Shown here piece by piece: positions 25,881 to 36,100 of a stretch of 64,000 nt of DNA. Where the stretch lies: the NCBI RefSeq assembly GCF_036014015.1, contig NZ_CP107905.1, forward strand, positions 124,001 to 188,000. Reading direction: 5' to 3'. The notes beneath the pieces were generated by a model. The model did not search any database. It was not told where the DNA came from and saw nothing but the letters and a program-made list of their open reading frames with translations. Made by a program: the position numbers and the translations under genes. Position 1 is the stretch's first letter. Every line of letters starts with the position of its first letter. The stretch is from Streptomyces sp. NBC_00457 (GTDB taxonomy: Bacteria; Actinomycetota; Actinomycetes; Streptomycetales; Streptomycetaceae).

Positions 25881-26849
25881 GTGGCGCGCAGTGAAGAGCT
25901 ATCGGTCTCCCACCAAGATCTTGGAAAGCAGGCAAATCCTGTCGGTGGAGTGGCGATTGAACAACGCTGGCTTATCCTGCTACTCAGCATTGGTGCAGGA
26001 TTTCTACTGACGGTGGTGTGGTCCGCAGAGTTTGTGGACAAGACGATCGGTGGCAATGTCGCAAGGACCGTGCTCGGGCACGACCCGGAAGCCCCGATCT
26101 CCGGTGCGATGGCGGGTATCGTCTTCGCGTTCACTTCGGGACTCGCTGGCACGTTCACCGCTTGCAATATCGCAGCTTTCGGTGCGGTCGCCCCTCTTCT
26201 TGGCGCTGCTGGTAGCCGGTGGGGTCGTCTGGTGCAGTCGCTGAAGCCGTTGGGCTGGATGTCGCTTGGCATGCTCGCGGTGTCTGCTGTCTACGGTGCG
26301 GTGGTCGGGATCGTAGGTACTTCGATGCCGCAGTTCTCTCAGGCCGAGAACATGCCGGGAGTCCTGTCCGGCCGTTCGGTGCAGAGCATGGTGGCGTTCG
26401 GCATCGTTGGATTGGCGATGCTCTACATGGGGCTGAGCTCGCTTGGGTTTCTCCGCGATCCGTTCCTGCGCCTGCACAGTCGGTTTCCCTATGCGCAGAC
26501 AGTGTTCATGGGCGCATTGATCGGTGGCTTCCTCATCGGGCGCCCTTATCCACTCTTTCGGCAACTGTTTCGGGACGCAGCCGAGAGTGGGAACCCGTTG
26601 TACGGCGCAGCGGCGTTCATGCTGCAGTCGGTCGGGAACATTGCGATCATGGCTGTGATTTTCATCGTACTGGCCGTGGCCTCAGGCGCCCGCTTGCAGA
26701 CGTGGATGGCAAAGCCTGGGCGCGCGGCCGTGTTCATGGCGGTCACCCTTATCGTTGCTGGTGCCTTCACGTTCTTGTATTGGGACGTCCGCTTGCTCGC
26801 GCGCCGAGAGATTATCCCTTGGTATCCGATCGCTCCGTGGGCTGCGTAA
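25881..26849 (+). CDS. Polytopic membrane protein, unknown function
   Basis: 322 aa with seven or eight membrane spans. The early segment S-G-L-A-G-T-F-T-A-C-N-I-A-A-F resembles the S-P-C motif region of CcdA/DsbD-like and TauE-like transporters, though only one Cys is present. Ends with R-E-I-I-P-W-Y-P. Start GTG 25881 with GGGAG ahead. Base composition is less GC-rich than its neighbours, which suggests acquisition. Function not assigned. Confidence 0.7.
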   Translation: MARSEELSVSHQDLGKQANPVGGVAIEQRWLILLLSIGAGFLLTVVWSAEFVDKTIGGNVARTVLGHDPEAPISGAMAGIVFAFTSGLAGTFTACNIAAFGAVAPLLGAAGSRWGRLVQSLKPLGWMSLGMLAVSAVYGAVVGIVGTSMPQFSQAENMPGVLSGRSVQSMVAFGIVGLAMLYMGLSSLGFLRDPFLRLHSRFPYAQTVFMGALIGGFLIGRPYPLFRQLFRDAAESGNPLYGAAAFMLQSVGNIAIMAVIFIVLAVASGARLQTWMAKPGRAAVFMAVTLIVAGAFTFLYWDVRLLARREIIPWYPIAPWAA

Positions 26850-27167
26850 GTGTGTGACCTGAGGTGTGCTGGCAACACCACCAGCCGCACATGGCTTTGA
26901 GCGATTCCGTGGCCTCAGCCCGTCCCGGCCCTGTCGACTGCCCTGTTCGACCTTGACGCGACGCTGTTCCGCTGCGAGTTGACCGACGACCAGCTTCCCC
27001 GCCGCCGTCCCCGGGCCGGGCCGACATCCTGGCCCAGCAGCGGGCTCAGGTCCCGGCACCGGGATGGTGGAAACGATGTAGCACTCGACCCGGCACGCCG
27101 TACGCGGAAGCAAGCCCGGCACCACTTTCAACCACTCATCCGAACCCCGCCGCGTACGGAGACCACC
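26850..27167. other. Intergenic, no gene seen
   Basis: About 318 bases before the antiporter start. It holds the antiporter ribosome site GGAG near 27157 and possibly a decayed transposase N-terminus (A-L-F-D-L-D-A-T-L-F-R-C), too short to assign. Confidence 0.35.
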
Positions 27168-28505
27168 GTGGCCCCACCCCCGCCGATCGCCGCGCATGCG
27201 CTGCTCGTCTTCCTCTTGCAGGTCGGGCTGCTGCTCTCGGCCGCGCTGCTGCTCGGCCGACTGGCCAACCGCCTTGGCATGCCGGCCGTCGTGGGCGAGC
27301 TGTGTGCTGGGGTGTTCTTCGGGCCGACGGTGCTCGGCCATCTCGCGCCGTCCGTGTCCGCGTGGCTGCTTCCCCATACCGCCTCGCAATTCCACCTCCT
27401 GGACGCGATTGGGCAGATCGGTGTGGTGCTGCTCGTCGGCGTCACCGGCATCGAGGTCGATTTCCGGCTCGTGCGGCGCAAGGGCAGCGTCGCGCTCCGG
27501 GTGGGTGTCGCCGGACTGGTGATCCCGCTGGTCGCCGGAGTCATCGCAGGGCTGGCGGCGCCGCGTTCGCTGCTGACCGGCTCGGTGAATCGGGAGGCCT
27601 TCGCACTCTTCGTCGGCGTGGCGATGTGTGTAAGTGCCCTGCCGGTCATCGCGAAGACGCTCTCGGACATGAATCTGCTGCACCGCAATATTGGGCAGTT
27701 GACCATTGCCGCGGGCGTGATCGACGACGTGGTCGGCTGGTTGCTTCTTTCGATCGTCTCCGCGATGGCCACGACCGGCGTGAGCGGTTGGACGGTGGCG
27801 TCCTCGGTGGGCCTGCTCGTGCTCGCCGTCCTGGTGACCGCGAGCGTCGCCCGCCCCCTCGTCCGCGGTGCCTTCGCACGGTGCCAGCGCTCACCCGAGA
27901 ATGGCCCGACGATCGCGACCGCCGTCCTGGTCATTGTGCTGAGCGCGGCCGCGACCCAAGCCATGGGCTTCGAGGCGGTGTTCGGCGCCTTCCTCGGCGG
28001 CCTGTTGATCGGCTCGGCGAAGATCGCGGACCTCGGCCGACTGGCGCCGTTACGGGCGGTGGTGGTGTCGGTGTTCGCGCCCCTGTTCTTCGCCACCGCC
28101 GGCCTCCGGGTAGACCTGACCATCCTCACCCGTCCGGTCCCGCTGCTCGCCGCGGTGGTCGCGCTGTTGATCGCGGTGGCTGGCAAGTTCGCCGGCGCGT
28201 ACTTGGGTGCGCTGTCCAGCAAGTTGACCAGATGGGAGGCGCTGGCCCTCGCTGGCGGGATGAACGCCCGCGGAGTCATCCAGATCGTCGTGGCCACGGT
28301 CGGGCTCAACGTCGGCGTCCTCGATACGACCACATACACCATCGTGATCCTCGTGGCGATCAGCACTTCGCTGATGGCACCGCCGATCCTGCGCCGTGCA
28401 ATGCCGCACATCCTGGTGACCGAGGAGGAGAGGGATCGGCGGCGGGCACTGGCTGTGTTCCGCGACCCGCGCCCAAGTGTCGACCCTGACTCCGAACCTG
28501 CCTGA
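27168..28505 (+). CDS. CPA2/KefB-type cation:proton antiporter
   Basis: 445 aa with about twelve membrane spans. Family patterns: V-V-G-E-L-C-A-G-V-F-F-G-P-T-V-L-G near the N-terminus, A-A-G-V-I-D-D-V-V-G-W (the D-D ion-binding region), F-G-A-F-L-G-G-L-L-I-G, and G-G-M-N-A-R-G-V-I-Q-I-V. No C-terminal TrkA-N domain. Exchanges Na+ or K+ for protons across the plasma membrane. GTG 27168 chosen with GGAG ahead; the frame runs upstream to 26979 with poor sequence. Source copy of the fragment at 22.7 kb. Confidence 0.9.
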   Translation: MAPPPPIAAHALLVFLLQVGLLLSAALLLGRLANRLGMPAVVGELCAGVFFGPTVLGHLAPSVSAWLLPHTASQFHLLDAIGQIGVVLLVGVTGIEVDFRLVRRKGSVALRVGVAGLVIPLVAGVIAGLAAPRSLLTGSVNREAFALFVGVAMCVSALPVIAKTLSDMNLLHRNIGQLTIAAGVIDDVVGWLLLSIVSAMATTGVSGWTVASSVGLLVLAVLVTASVARPLVRGAFARCQRSPENGPTIATAVLVIVLSAAATQAMGFEAVFGAFLGGLLIGSAKIADLGRLAPLRAVVVSVFAPLFFATAGLRVDLTILTRPVPLLAAVVALLIAVAGKFAGAYLGALSSKLTRWEALALAGGMNARGVIQIVVATVGLNVGVLDTTTYTIVILVAISTSLMAPPILRRAMPHILVTEEERDRRRALAVFRDPRPSVDPDSEPA

Positions 28506-28552
28506 ATCCCGATCGGCCGGACCCGACGCGAGAGTGCAGCAGGGGTACCTCT

Positions 28553-29145
28553 ATGTCTTCGCCAAGCGAGGCGTGGGGTTCTGGGTTCGTGGCGGGTGCT
28601 GTCGCGGAGTGTCGCGAACAGCACGTTGATCGGTTGCCGGGCGAGCCGGAGGCTGGCCTGTATGTGAGTCTTTCCTCTGCTCCGGCACTTGTCGTAGTAG
28701 GTGCTGGCGGCGGGATCGTGCAGAGCGGCGAACGCGGACAACATCGAGCGATTGAGTTGCCGGTTGCCGCCTCGGGGGGCGTGTTCGCCGTGGATCGAGG
28801 TGCCCGACGGCTTCGTGGTTGGAGCAAGGCTGTGATCTGGGCTTCCGTCGCCCTTCGCTGTTCGTGGACCGCGCGCCGGGCGAGCGGACCAGCGAGGGGA
28901 TCACGATGTCGAGTGTGCCGGTGCCCGGAACGACGACGGTCTGCTCGTCGAGGGCCTCGGAGATGTCGTCGATCAGCCGCTTCGCCATCCGGGGCGCCTT
29001 GGGCCGGATCACCTCGATGAGCCTGCGGCGGCCACCTTTTCGCAGCGCGGCCGGGGATCCGTAGCGTTCCAGCAGCCAGGTGACGCGTGATGGTCGAGCC
29101 AGGGATCCGAGGGCGCGCTCCAGGCTGAGGGCGAACGGAACCAGG
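28553..29145 (-). mobile_element. IS110-family transposase remnant
   Basis: Reading the minus strand: W-L-L-E-R-Y-G-S-P-A-A-L-R, I-R-P-K-A-P-R-M-A-K-R-L and E-Q-T-V-V-V-P-G-T, then a frameshift into H-E-Q-R-R-A-T-E-A-Q-I. A large deletion follows, then the C-terminal R-G-G-N-R-Q-L-N-R-S-M-L-S-A-F-A-A-L. These are IS110-type middle and C-terminal patterns. The DEDD N-terminal region is absent and the element cannot be active. Confidence 0.75.
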
Positions 29146-29147
29146 CG

Positions 29148-30086
29148 TCACCCGGACGTGGTACCGCCCGACAGCAGGTCCTCGTACCCGTTGCTCACCA
29201 TCGCCTTGCGCTGGAGGTCCGCGTGCACGCGCTGCAGTTCGCCGAGGAAGTCCGCCGCACCGGCGACGGGCAGGCGCACCGGCCGCTCGCTGCTGGGGGT
29301 GTCGACCAAGGCGGCTATCGCGTCGGCGACCTGTTGGTTGTCCGGCAGGCCCGGCTCGTCGACGAGGTGCCCCTCGGCGCGGTCTGCCAGGTCGCCGTAT
29401 TCGGCGAGGCGGCGGGCGTCCTCTCGCCCGAGCTTGTCGCGGTAGCGGCGGTAGTAGCGCACGCCGTTGGGGTCGGCGAGGTCAGTGTCGTACGCTCCGG
29501 GCTCGAGGATGACGAGGTCCACGCCGGACCGGCGCAGCTCGTACCGGCTGGTCTCGGCCATCGCCTCCATGGCCCACTTCGTGCCGACGTAGGCGCCGAT
29601 GAAGGGGAGGACGATCCGGCCGAGCGCTGAGGTCGTCTGGACCACCAAGCCCTCCCCTTGGGCGCGCATGGCCGGCAGCACGGCGCGGTACATGCGCAGC
29701 TGGCCGAAGACGTTGGTGTCGAAGACGGCACGCACGTCGTCGATCGTCATCGTCTCGAGGATCGCGGGATAGAAGATGCCTGCGTTGTTGGCGAGGACGT
29801 CGATCCTCCCGGCGCGCCGCAGGACCTCGCGGACGCCGCGCTCGACGGAATGGTCGTCGCGGATGTCGATATCGACCACCTCGAGGGCGAGGTCCTCCTT
29901 GGCCGCAGCAGTGCGCAGCTCCCGCGCGGGGCCAGCGTTGCCGTTGCGGGTGTCGCGCATGGAGGCGAACACGCGGTGGCCCGCGCGGGCCAGGGTGAGC
30001 GCGGTTAAGTAGCCGAAGCCGCTGCTGGTGCCGGTGATCAGCGCTACCTTGATGCGGTCATCTAACGGCTTTTGCGTCGTCGCCAT
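29148..30086 (-). CDS. Short-chain dehydrogenase/reductase
   Basis: 312 aa. Cofactor motif T-G-T-S-S-G-F-G near residue 20, N-N-A-G-I-F-Y, catalytic Ser in T-T-S-A-L-G-R-I and Y-V-G-T-K. The long C-terminal part (R-Y-Y-R-R-Y-R-D-K-L) matches SDRs annotated as ketoacyl- or retinol-type reductases of actinomycetes. I use ATG 30086 with GGGGGA upstream; the frame extends to 30152. Ends three bases from the IS110 remnant. Confidence 0.88.
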   Translation of the reverse strand: MATTQKPLDDRIKVALITGTSSGFGYLTALTLARAGHRVFASMRDTRNGNAGPARELRTAAAKEDLALEVVDIDIRDDHSVERGVREVLRRAGRIDVLANNAGIFYPAILETMTIDDVRAVFDTNVFGQLRMYRAVLPAMRAQGEGLVVQTTSALGRIVLPFIGAYVGTKWAMEAMAETSRYELRRSGVDLVILEPGAYDTDLADPNGVRYYRRYRDKLGREDARRLAEYGDLADRAEGHLVDEPGLPDNQQVADAIAALVDTPSSERPVRLPVAGAADFLGELQRVHADLQRKAMVSNGYEDLLSGGTTSG

Positions 30087-30629
30087 GGAATCCCCCGATG
30101 TGATGGCTGCCTCGACCGCTGCAGCCTGCCACCCTCCACCAATGATCCGCAACAGGAGTGTGCGAATTAGGACGACGGAATCAGCCGGGCGGAGAACTTA
30201 TGACGATCATGTCGCAGTACTTGCCCGGGAGAACGCCGTCGGCTCGTCCCGGCGCCCGTGCCAGATATGCAGGTTGAAGAAGAACCGGTAGCGGCATCCG
30301 GCGCGGTAGCAGACCACGCCGGCGACGTTGACCCATAATCGGCGGGATATCACCCGGCCGCGGGCACCCTCCATGGTGCTGCCTGCAGCCGCGGCGGTGC
30401 CGGCTGGCTGGGCCGACGAGCAGCCACTGGGGCGGCTATGACGTCGTAGTTCCGGCTCTGGCACAGATCTTGGGGAGGGGACACGGAAGGTCATCGCGGT
30501 GTTCGATTGCGAGGGGGTGATCTCGCGTGAGACGGCGTACGCTTCGCCATCAGACAGACGGTAGTGACGCTCCATCAGGTCTCTCCGGGCCTTCACGGTC
30601 GTCGACTGCGACCGGTGACTGTGCTGGTT
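30087..30629. other. No gene seen
   Basis: About 540 bases between the SDR promoter and a dead transposase. No credible frame. Confidence 0.4.
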
Positions 30630-31310
30630 ATGCAGGCCGATTCATCGTTCTGGGACTCGCTGCTGTTCGACGGGATCGACGACGTGGACATCGAGGCGGT
30701 GAACGCTGTCTTCAGTGCCGTCGACGCAGTAGCGAGAGACCGGGCGGCGGGCGCAATCTGTCCGGACTGCGGTGGGTTCTCGGAACGCGTGCATGACTCC
30801 TACCAACGCAAGTTGAGGGATCTTCCGCTTGGTGGGCAGGGTGTTGTCATCTGCGGGTCCGGCGCTTCATCTGCGGCGACGCGAACTGATTCGCGCCGCA
30901 CCTTTGCCGAGCCGTTCGCGCAGCTGACCGTTTCGCACGCGCGCTTCACCACTCGCTGTCGAGCCGCACTCGCTCTCCTCGCCTACCGGTCGGCGAGGAG
31001 AGCGGATGCGCGCCCACCATGCCCTGGTCCACGGCCTGTTGAGCAAGGGGATGGGGCTCCGTGTCATCGCCCGCCACCTGACTGAGGGCGGCATACCGTC
31101 CAGCAGTATGCGCGCGCCGCCCGCCGGCAGGACATGGTTACCGGACGCAGTTCCCGCCCCAGCCGCCTCGACATGTACCAGCCCTACTTGCAACGCTGTA
31201 TCGACGAAACCAACGGCACGATCACCATCATCGAGTTACGCGAGGGGCTGCAGCCTGAGCACCTCGATGACTTCGTGTCAGTCCGGAGAAATAGCGGTAC
31301 AGGAGCCCGA
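30630..31310 (+). mobile_element. ISL3-family transposase remnant
   Basis: Plus-strand pieces in different frames: S-L-L-F-D-G-I-D-D-V-D-I, I-C-P-D-C-G (zinc finger), R-K-L-R-D-L-P-L-G-G, R-V-R-R-F-I-C-G-D-A-N, then R-R-T-F-A-E-P-F-A-Q-L-T, then H-A-L-V-H-G-L-L-S-K-G-M-G-L-R-V-I-A-R-H-L and R-P-S-R-L-D-M-Y-Q-P-Y-L-Q. This is the order of an ISL3 transposase N-terminal half. Several frameshifts and no catalytic C-terminal half, so it is inactive. Confidence 0.75.
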
Positions 31311-31358
31311 CCGCTTGTGATTGCCGGATGTGGCTGAACGTGCTCTACGATCCCCTTC

Positions 31359-31700
31359 ATGGCCCAGAAGGTAGTCACAACATATGTGGATGACTTGACC
31401 GGCGAGGAATCGTCGGAAATCGCCACGCACAGCATCCTCATCGACGGAGCTGGGGTCGAGATCGACCTCACGGATGAGAACTACGAGAAGCTCCTTGAGC
31501 TCTTGAATCCGTTTCTCCATGCTGACGGCGCTCGGAGGATTCGCGGTGCCGCGAAGCTGAAAGGGAAGTCCAAGGCGTCGACTGGCGGCAGGGACGACTC
31601 GTCGGCGATCCGGGCTTGGGCGAAGGCAAACGGCTTCGAGGTCAGCGATCGCGGTCGTGTTCCGGCCTCCGTCCGCGAGGCCTACGAAAAGGCTCGCTGA
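31359..31700 (+). CDS. lsr2: Lsr2-family nucleoid-associated protein
   Basis: 113 aa. N-terminal dimerisation domain M-A-Q-K-V-V-T-T-Y-V-D-D-L-T-G and D-L-T-D-E-N-Y-E-K-L; C-terminal AT-hook-like DNA-binding part I-R-A-W-A-K-A-N-G-F-E-V-S-D-R-G-R-V-P. The R-G-R is the minor-groove-inserting motif of Lsr2. These are H-NS-like silencers of AT-rich, horizontally acquired and biosynthetic genes in actinomycetes. It sits just outside the enediyne cluster and is probably an extra paralogue, since the chromosomal copy usually has another context. Confidence 0.92.
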   Translation: MAQKVVTTYVDDLTGEESSEIATHSILIDGAGVEIDLTDENYEKLLELLNPFLHADGARRIRGAAKLKGKSKASTGGRDDSSAIRAWAKANGFEVSDRGRVPASVREAYEKAR

Positions 31701-31716
31701 CACTCGTCCAGTAGAT

Positions 31717-31743
31717 GGTGGCCCCCGCTGTTGCGGGGCTACC
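31717..31743 (+). terminator. Hairpin after lsr2
   Basis: GGTGGCCCCCGC (31717-31728) can pair with GCGGGGCTACC (31733-31743) across a TGTT loop, with one mismatch and a bulge, 17 bases after the lsr2 stop. Confidence 0.65.
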
Positions 31744-31883
31744 GGGCATCTCGCGGTCAATGACCGCACCCGTAGCACACACGAGGGCCGCTCGAAGCTC
31801 ACACCAAGTTGCCCTGCGATCTCGTGCATCGTCCGAACTGGCATCTCGGCCGTGATATCACCGCAGCAATAGGGAGTTACAGT

Positions 31884-32030
31884 AGGCAGTCGGCGGGACT
31901 GGCCAGGCAGCGGTGAAGATGGCCAAGCACTACGGCACGACGGTGATCGCCACCGCCTCGCCGGGCAAGCACGAGACGGTGCGCGCCGTGGGCGCCGATC
32001 ACGTCCTCGACTCGCGCGGCCCGACCTCGC
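31884..32030 (+). pseudogene. Rossmann fragment of an MDR reductase / PKS enoylreductase-like gene
   Basis: Reads G-G-T-G-Q-A-A-V-K-M-A-K-H-Y-G, T-V-I-A-T-A-S-P-G-K-H-E and V-G-A-D-H-V-L-D-S-R, the nucleotide-binding segment of quinone-oxidoreductase/enoylreductase MDR proteins. A TAG lies immediately upstream in frame and homology is lost about 50 codons on. It marks the left boundary of the enediyne cluster. Confidence 0.7.
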
Positions 32031-32060
32031 CGCCGACGTACTGGGTGGACCGGCGGCGTG

Positions 32061-32651
32061 TCACGCCTCCTTGGTACGCAGAGCGTGGAAGCCGCCGTCG
32101 TAAAACAGCAGGGCGTCGTGCTCGTCCCGGACGCCCATGTCGAGGACTTCGCCGACGAAGATGGCGTGATCGCCGCCGTCGTAAGTGGCCGTGAGGGAGC
32201 ACTCCAGCCAGGCGAGGGAGCCTGCCACGACGGGGGATCCGGTGAAACGGCCGGGTGACCATTCGATGGGGGCGAACTGTTGGATGCCGCGAGGGCGGCG
32301 GCGGTCGGCGAAGTAGCGCGCCAGATCCTCCTGGTGCGTTGAAAGCACCGACACTGCGAACGACTTGCGATCGAGGACGGCCTCGTGCATGGCCGCCTCA
32401 CGGAGCACGCAGATCAGCACGAGCGGCGGGTTCAGAGACACCGATGTGAACGAGTTCGCGGTCATGCCGTGCGGCGTGGCACCGCCGGTCGTCACGACGG
32501 TGACGCCGGTTGTGAACCGGCCGAGGACGCGGCGCATGCCGTTTCGATCCAGCTCAGTATTCCGGTCCAGCCCGTCACTCGGAACTCGTTCGCCAGATGT
32601 CGCGAGTCCCGTGACGGACGCTTGGTCGGAGTGGGCCATGGCGTCAGTCAC
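32061..32651 (-). CDS. Flavin reductase (E6-type) of the enediyne cluster
   Basis: 196 aa FMN/FAD-binding split-barrel reductase. F-T-T-G-V-T-V-V-T-T, then H-G-M-T-A-N-S-F-T-S-V-S-L-N-P-P-L-V (flavin-binding region) and F-A-V-S-V-L-S. It supplies reduced flavin to partner monooxygenases or halogenases; SgcE6 of the C-1027 cluster is a known example of this role. Last gene of the PKSE operon: its GTG start overlaps the thioesterase stop by 8 nt (ATG 32639 is an alternative start). The likely partner is the halogenase-like flavoprotein at 42-44 kb. Confidence 0.88.
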   Translation of the reverse strand: MTDAMAHSDQASVTGLATSGERVPSDGLDRNTELDRNGMRRVLGRFTTGVTVVTTGGATPHGMTANSFTSVSLNPPLVLICVLREAAMHEAVLDRKSFAVSVLSTHQEDLARYFADRRRPRGIQQFAPIEWSPGRFTGSPVVAGSLAWLECSLTATYDGGDHAIFVGEVLDMGVRDEHDALLFYDGGFHALRTKEA

Positions 32652-33126
32652 TGTTCACGACGTCGGCGAGCACGAGCGGCCGGGGTGCGGGAGCGGCCGC
32701 GCTGTAGGGCTCCAGTGCCTTGCGCAGCGAGGCGGGCACCTTGGCCGGACGGGTGTCGGTGTTGGGGCCGCGCATGCACGCGATCCGCTGCCGCCCCCGC
32801 GCGACCAGGTCCTCGAGCCCGTCGCGCAGTCGCACGTAGTCGAAGGCGAACCCGATCTGGGTCTGCGTGAGGTCCTCCAGGCGCATCCGGATCGACAGTT
32901 CGTCGAATGCGGTGATCTCCGCCAGGTACTCGCATTCGCACTTGAGAGTGAACAGCTTGAGATCGTCGCGGATCTCGTCGAGCACGTCGGGCGCGTGCTC
33001 GCGCAGGAACATCTCGCGGCACCGCCCCTGCCAGCTCAGGTAGTTGACGTAGTAGACGTTGCCGACGAGGTTGGTCTCCTCGAACCCGACGAGATGCCGG
33101 TATTCGTAGTACGGTCGCGTGATCAT
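32644..33126 (-). CDS. Enediyne-type hot-dog thioesterase (E10 / TEBC)
   Basis: 160 aa single hot-dog-fold thioesterase. Y-Y-E-Y-R-H-L-V-G-F-E-E-T-N-L-V-G-N-V-Y-Y near the start is the enediyne TE signature; the Asp of the 4-hydroxybenzoyl-CoA thioesterase relatives is replaced by Asn/Glu residues in this group. Known members (SgcE10, CalE7, DynE7) release the nascent polyene from PKSE by hydrolysis, often with decarboxylation to a heptaene. ATG overlaps the PKSE stop (ATGA, 33123-33126). Strong family match. Confidence 0.95.
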   Translation of the reverse strand: MITRPYYEYRHLVGFEETNLVGNVYYVNYLSWQGRCREMFLREHAPDVLDEIRDDLKLFTLKCECEYLAEITAFDELSIRMRLEDLTQTQIGFAFDYVRLRDGLEDLVARGRQRIACMRGPNTDTRPAKVPASLRKALEPYSAAAPAPRPLVLADVVNSD

Positions 33127-36100
33127 TTACCGCTCTCCTTCGACTCCGTCAGCATCGTGAAGACCACAGGTTGGGCGAGCCCGCGCAGCGTCGTGGGGAA
33201 CGTCGCGATCCGGGCGGCACCCGAGCGCAGTACGACCCAACGGTCCGCCGTCGGCTCGGAGACCTCGACCAACCCGGCGCGCACGTGGCCGGTCTTGCGC
33301 AGGCATTCCTGCGCGCCCCAGATGCGCGTGGCGGCGATCGACAGGTCCTCGCCGCGCTCGCTGGCGACGAGTTCGGCCAGGGCGAATCCCTCCGCGCCGA
33401 GCAGGTCGGTCCACTCCTGCGCCGACCGCTCCACGGCCTCCTCGACGTCGCACCCGACTACCCGCTCCGCGGCCACCGCGAATGTCACGCCCGCACCGTG
33501 CGAGGAGGAGACCTCGATCCCTCCGTCGGCCTCGGGCCTGCCGTCCGGCCGGTAGCTGAGGGACGGCTCGCGGCCGAGCGCAAGGCCGAGCGCCCGTACG
33601 GTCCTCCCGCGCCGACCGGCCACGTCGCCGGTGGCCTCGCCGCCGTCCGGCCAGACGGCCGTGCGGAGCGCGGTCGGCAGCACCGTTGCGGACCGGCGCT
33701 CGAGGTACGGGCCCAGCAGCGCCGGCGTCCATGGTCCCGCGCCGTCCTGTTTGCGGACGGCCTGGAGCCGCAGTCCCTCCCAGCGTTCGACGAGCGCGCC
33801 CGCCGGGTCGCGGACGTCGAGGTCGTACACGTACGTGTCACCGTCGCGGGAGCGTTCGGCGGCGTGGAGCGTGACCCGATCGAGCGTGCGCATGCGGGCC
33901 GGATCGGCGAGGTGGAGGCGCTCTATGGCGGCGGGCAGCAAGGTCGCGTCGGGCACGCAGCACTGGATCGCGTGCATGAGCGCGTCGCGTGTGCCCGGGT
34001 CGGCGAGGACGAGGTTGGACGGCAGGAACCCGCCGAACCACGGCTTGGCCGCCGCGTTGGAGAGGTCGGCCACGCAGCGCTTCGCGGCCAGGTCTCGGTA
34101 GCCCAGGAGCCGCTGGAACCGGTCGCCCTGGAAGAGCACCGGGCCGTAGAGATCCTCCATCGGCGCTAGCGGCACCCGGACCGCCGCGGGCGCCGCCGGG
34201 GGCGCCGTGTCGTCCGGTGCTGGCACGTCGAAACGGAGGGTCGCCCGGAAGTGATCCGCCTGGAAGGTGGTCTCGTCGCTGCGGATCACCGCCTGCACGG
34301 TGCCCTCCTCGGTGACGAGTGCGGCGATCCGGATCGTGGTTTTCCCGTCGACGGGGACGACGATGGGACGGAGGAACTCAACATCCTCGAGCACCGGGGG
34401 GCCGGGTCGGCCGGTCAGCGCAGCGGCCGCCTCGGCCATGGCCTCCATGCCGAACACTGCCGGGAAGAGCAGATCGCCGTCGAGCAGGTGGTCGGCGAGG
34501 TAGAGGTCGTCGTCGGCGGAGAGGTCCGCGTCGACGACGAGCTCGACGCCGGGATAGTGCACGCGGGGCCGGTCGACGAAGCGCAGCAGCGGCAGCTCGC
34601 GCGGCTCGAGCGTGATGGTGGGCAGGCTCTCGGCGCGGCCCATGACCACGACCGAGGTGGGCGCATGCGGGTCGGCGAGCAGTCGCCGGAGGACGGCGAC
34701 GCCTTCATCGGGCGGGATCGGCCGGATGCCCTCGCGCATCAGTGACTCCAGCACGCCGAGGCGCTCGCCCATGCCGGTGCCCGACCAGACTGACCACTCC
34801 AGTGCGAGGCAGCGGCAGTTCGGGTACTCGTCGCGGATCCGGTACGTGAGGTCGGTGAGCCAGTCGTTGGCCGTGGCGTAGTCCGCTTCACCGCGCAGTC
34901 CGGCTCGGCCGATGATGCTGCCGAAGGTGACCAGGAGCCGGAGCGTGGCCGGGTCCGTGGCGGCGAGCACGGTTTCCAACCCTGTGATCTTCGTCGCGAG
35001 TGTGCGCCGGAAGGAGGACTCGTCGAGGTTGGCGAGCGCGTGTGGCACGTTGCGGCCGGCGCCGTGCAGGATCGCCGTCACCGGCCCCAGCGTCCGGCGG
35101 ACCTCATCGACCGCTGACTTGACCTCGTCCGCGGAGGTGATGTCGGCGCGCACGTACCGGTGACTCACGCCTGCGGCGGTCATGCGGGCCAGGTTCGCTG
35201 CGAGCTCCTGGTCGGCCTCCGGGGCGGAGCGGCCCATGAGCGCGATCGCCGTGCCGGTGGTACGCGCCAGGTCGAGCGCGCATTCGGCGGTGATGCCTTT
35301 GCCGCCGCCGGTCACCAGCAGCACGTCCTGCGCGCCGAGGGCGGGCGGCCCGCCGGGTCCGTGCCGCGCCGGCAGTGGGCGGAGCAGCGGGATGCGGCGT
35401 GTTCCGGCCTCGTCGTACACGGTCTCGCTGAAGCCCGCGGTCGCGGCGATGTCGGCGACGATGCGCGGCACGATCTGCGCCACACGCTCGGCCGGCATCG
35501 GCTCCGGCAGGGGCAGGGTGACCAGGGTCGTGGCGACGGTGGGGGCCTCGAGGTGGAGCGTCTTGGCGAGACCGGCCGCGCCCCGCCGGTCGCCGACGAT
35601 GACGAAGCGTCCCGGCGCGCCGGGTGAGAGGGCGCCGCGCGCGGCGGCGAGCATCACTGGCACGTGGCTTTCGTCGCAGCCGTACGGCAGGCAGAGCAGC
35701 ACCCCGCCACCGAGCCTGGCCTGCCGCAGCGCGGTGTGGAGGGCCGGCGCGAGGGGGTGCCTGTCGGCGGCGAACAGCTGCCAGTCACCGTCGGCCGGCG
35801 CAGTGACCGCCGGCCCGGGTTCGGCTGGGACGAGATCGACAGAGAACGCGCGCACCCAGGGGCCCGCGCCGGTGATGTCGGTCGTGGCGTGCTCGTCTCC
35901 GGCGCGCGCGGTCTCGCGCAGTTCATCGAGCATCTCGGCCAGTTGCGCCAGCGTCGACGTCGCGAACGCCGAGGTCGCCAGCGGCGTCGTCAGGCCGAGT
36001 TCCCGGGAGGCCTGGGTGACGATCTGCCCGACGGTGATCGAGCTGAGGTGGAGTTCGTCGATGGCGTTGCTCTGCGCGCTCACCGCCTCGAGAGGCAGCT

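Noticed and set aside
27128..28744. 538-aa minus-strand ORF opposite the antiporter
   Set aside because: Only its first ~60 codons are meaningful (IS110 C-terminus); the rest is antisense to the antiporter.
31717..31743. Single unit of a CRISPR-like repeat
   Set aside because: The palindromic GC-rich sequence looks like a CRISPR repeat but occurs once, with no spacers; it fits an lsr2 terminator.
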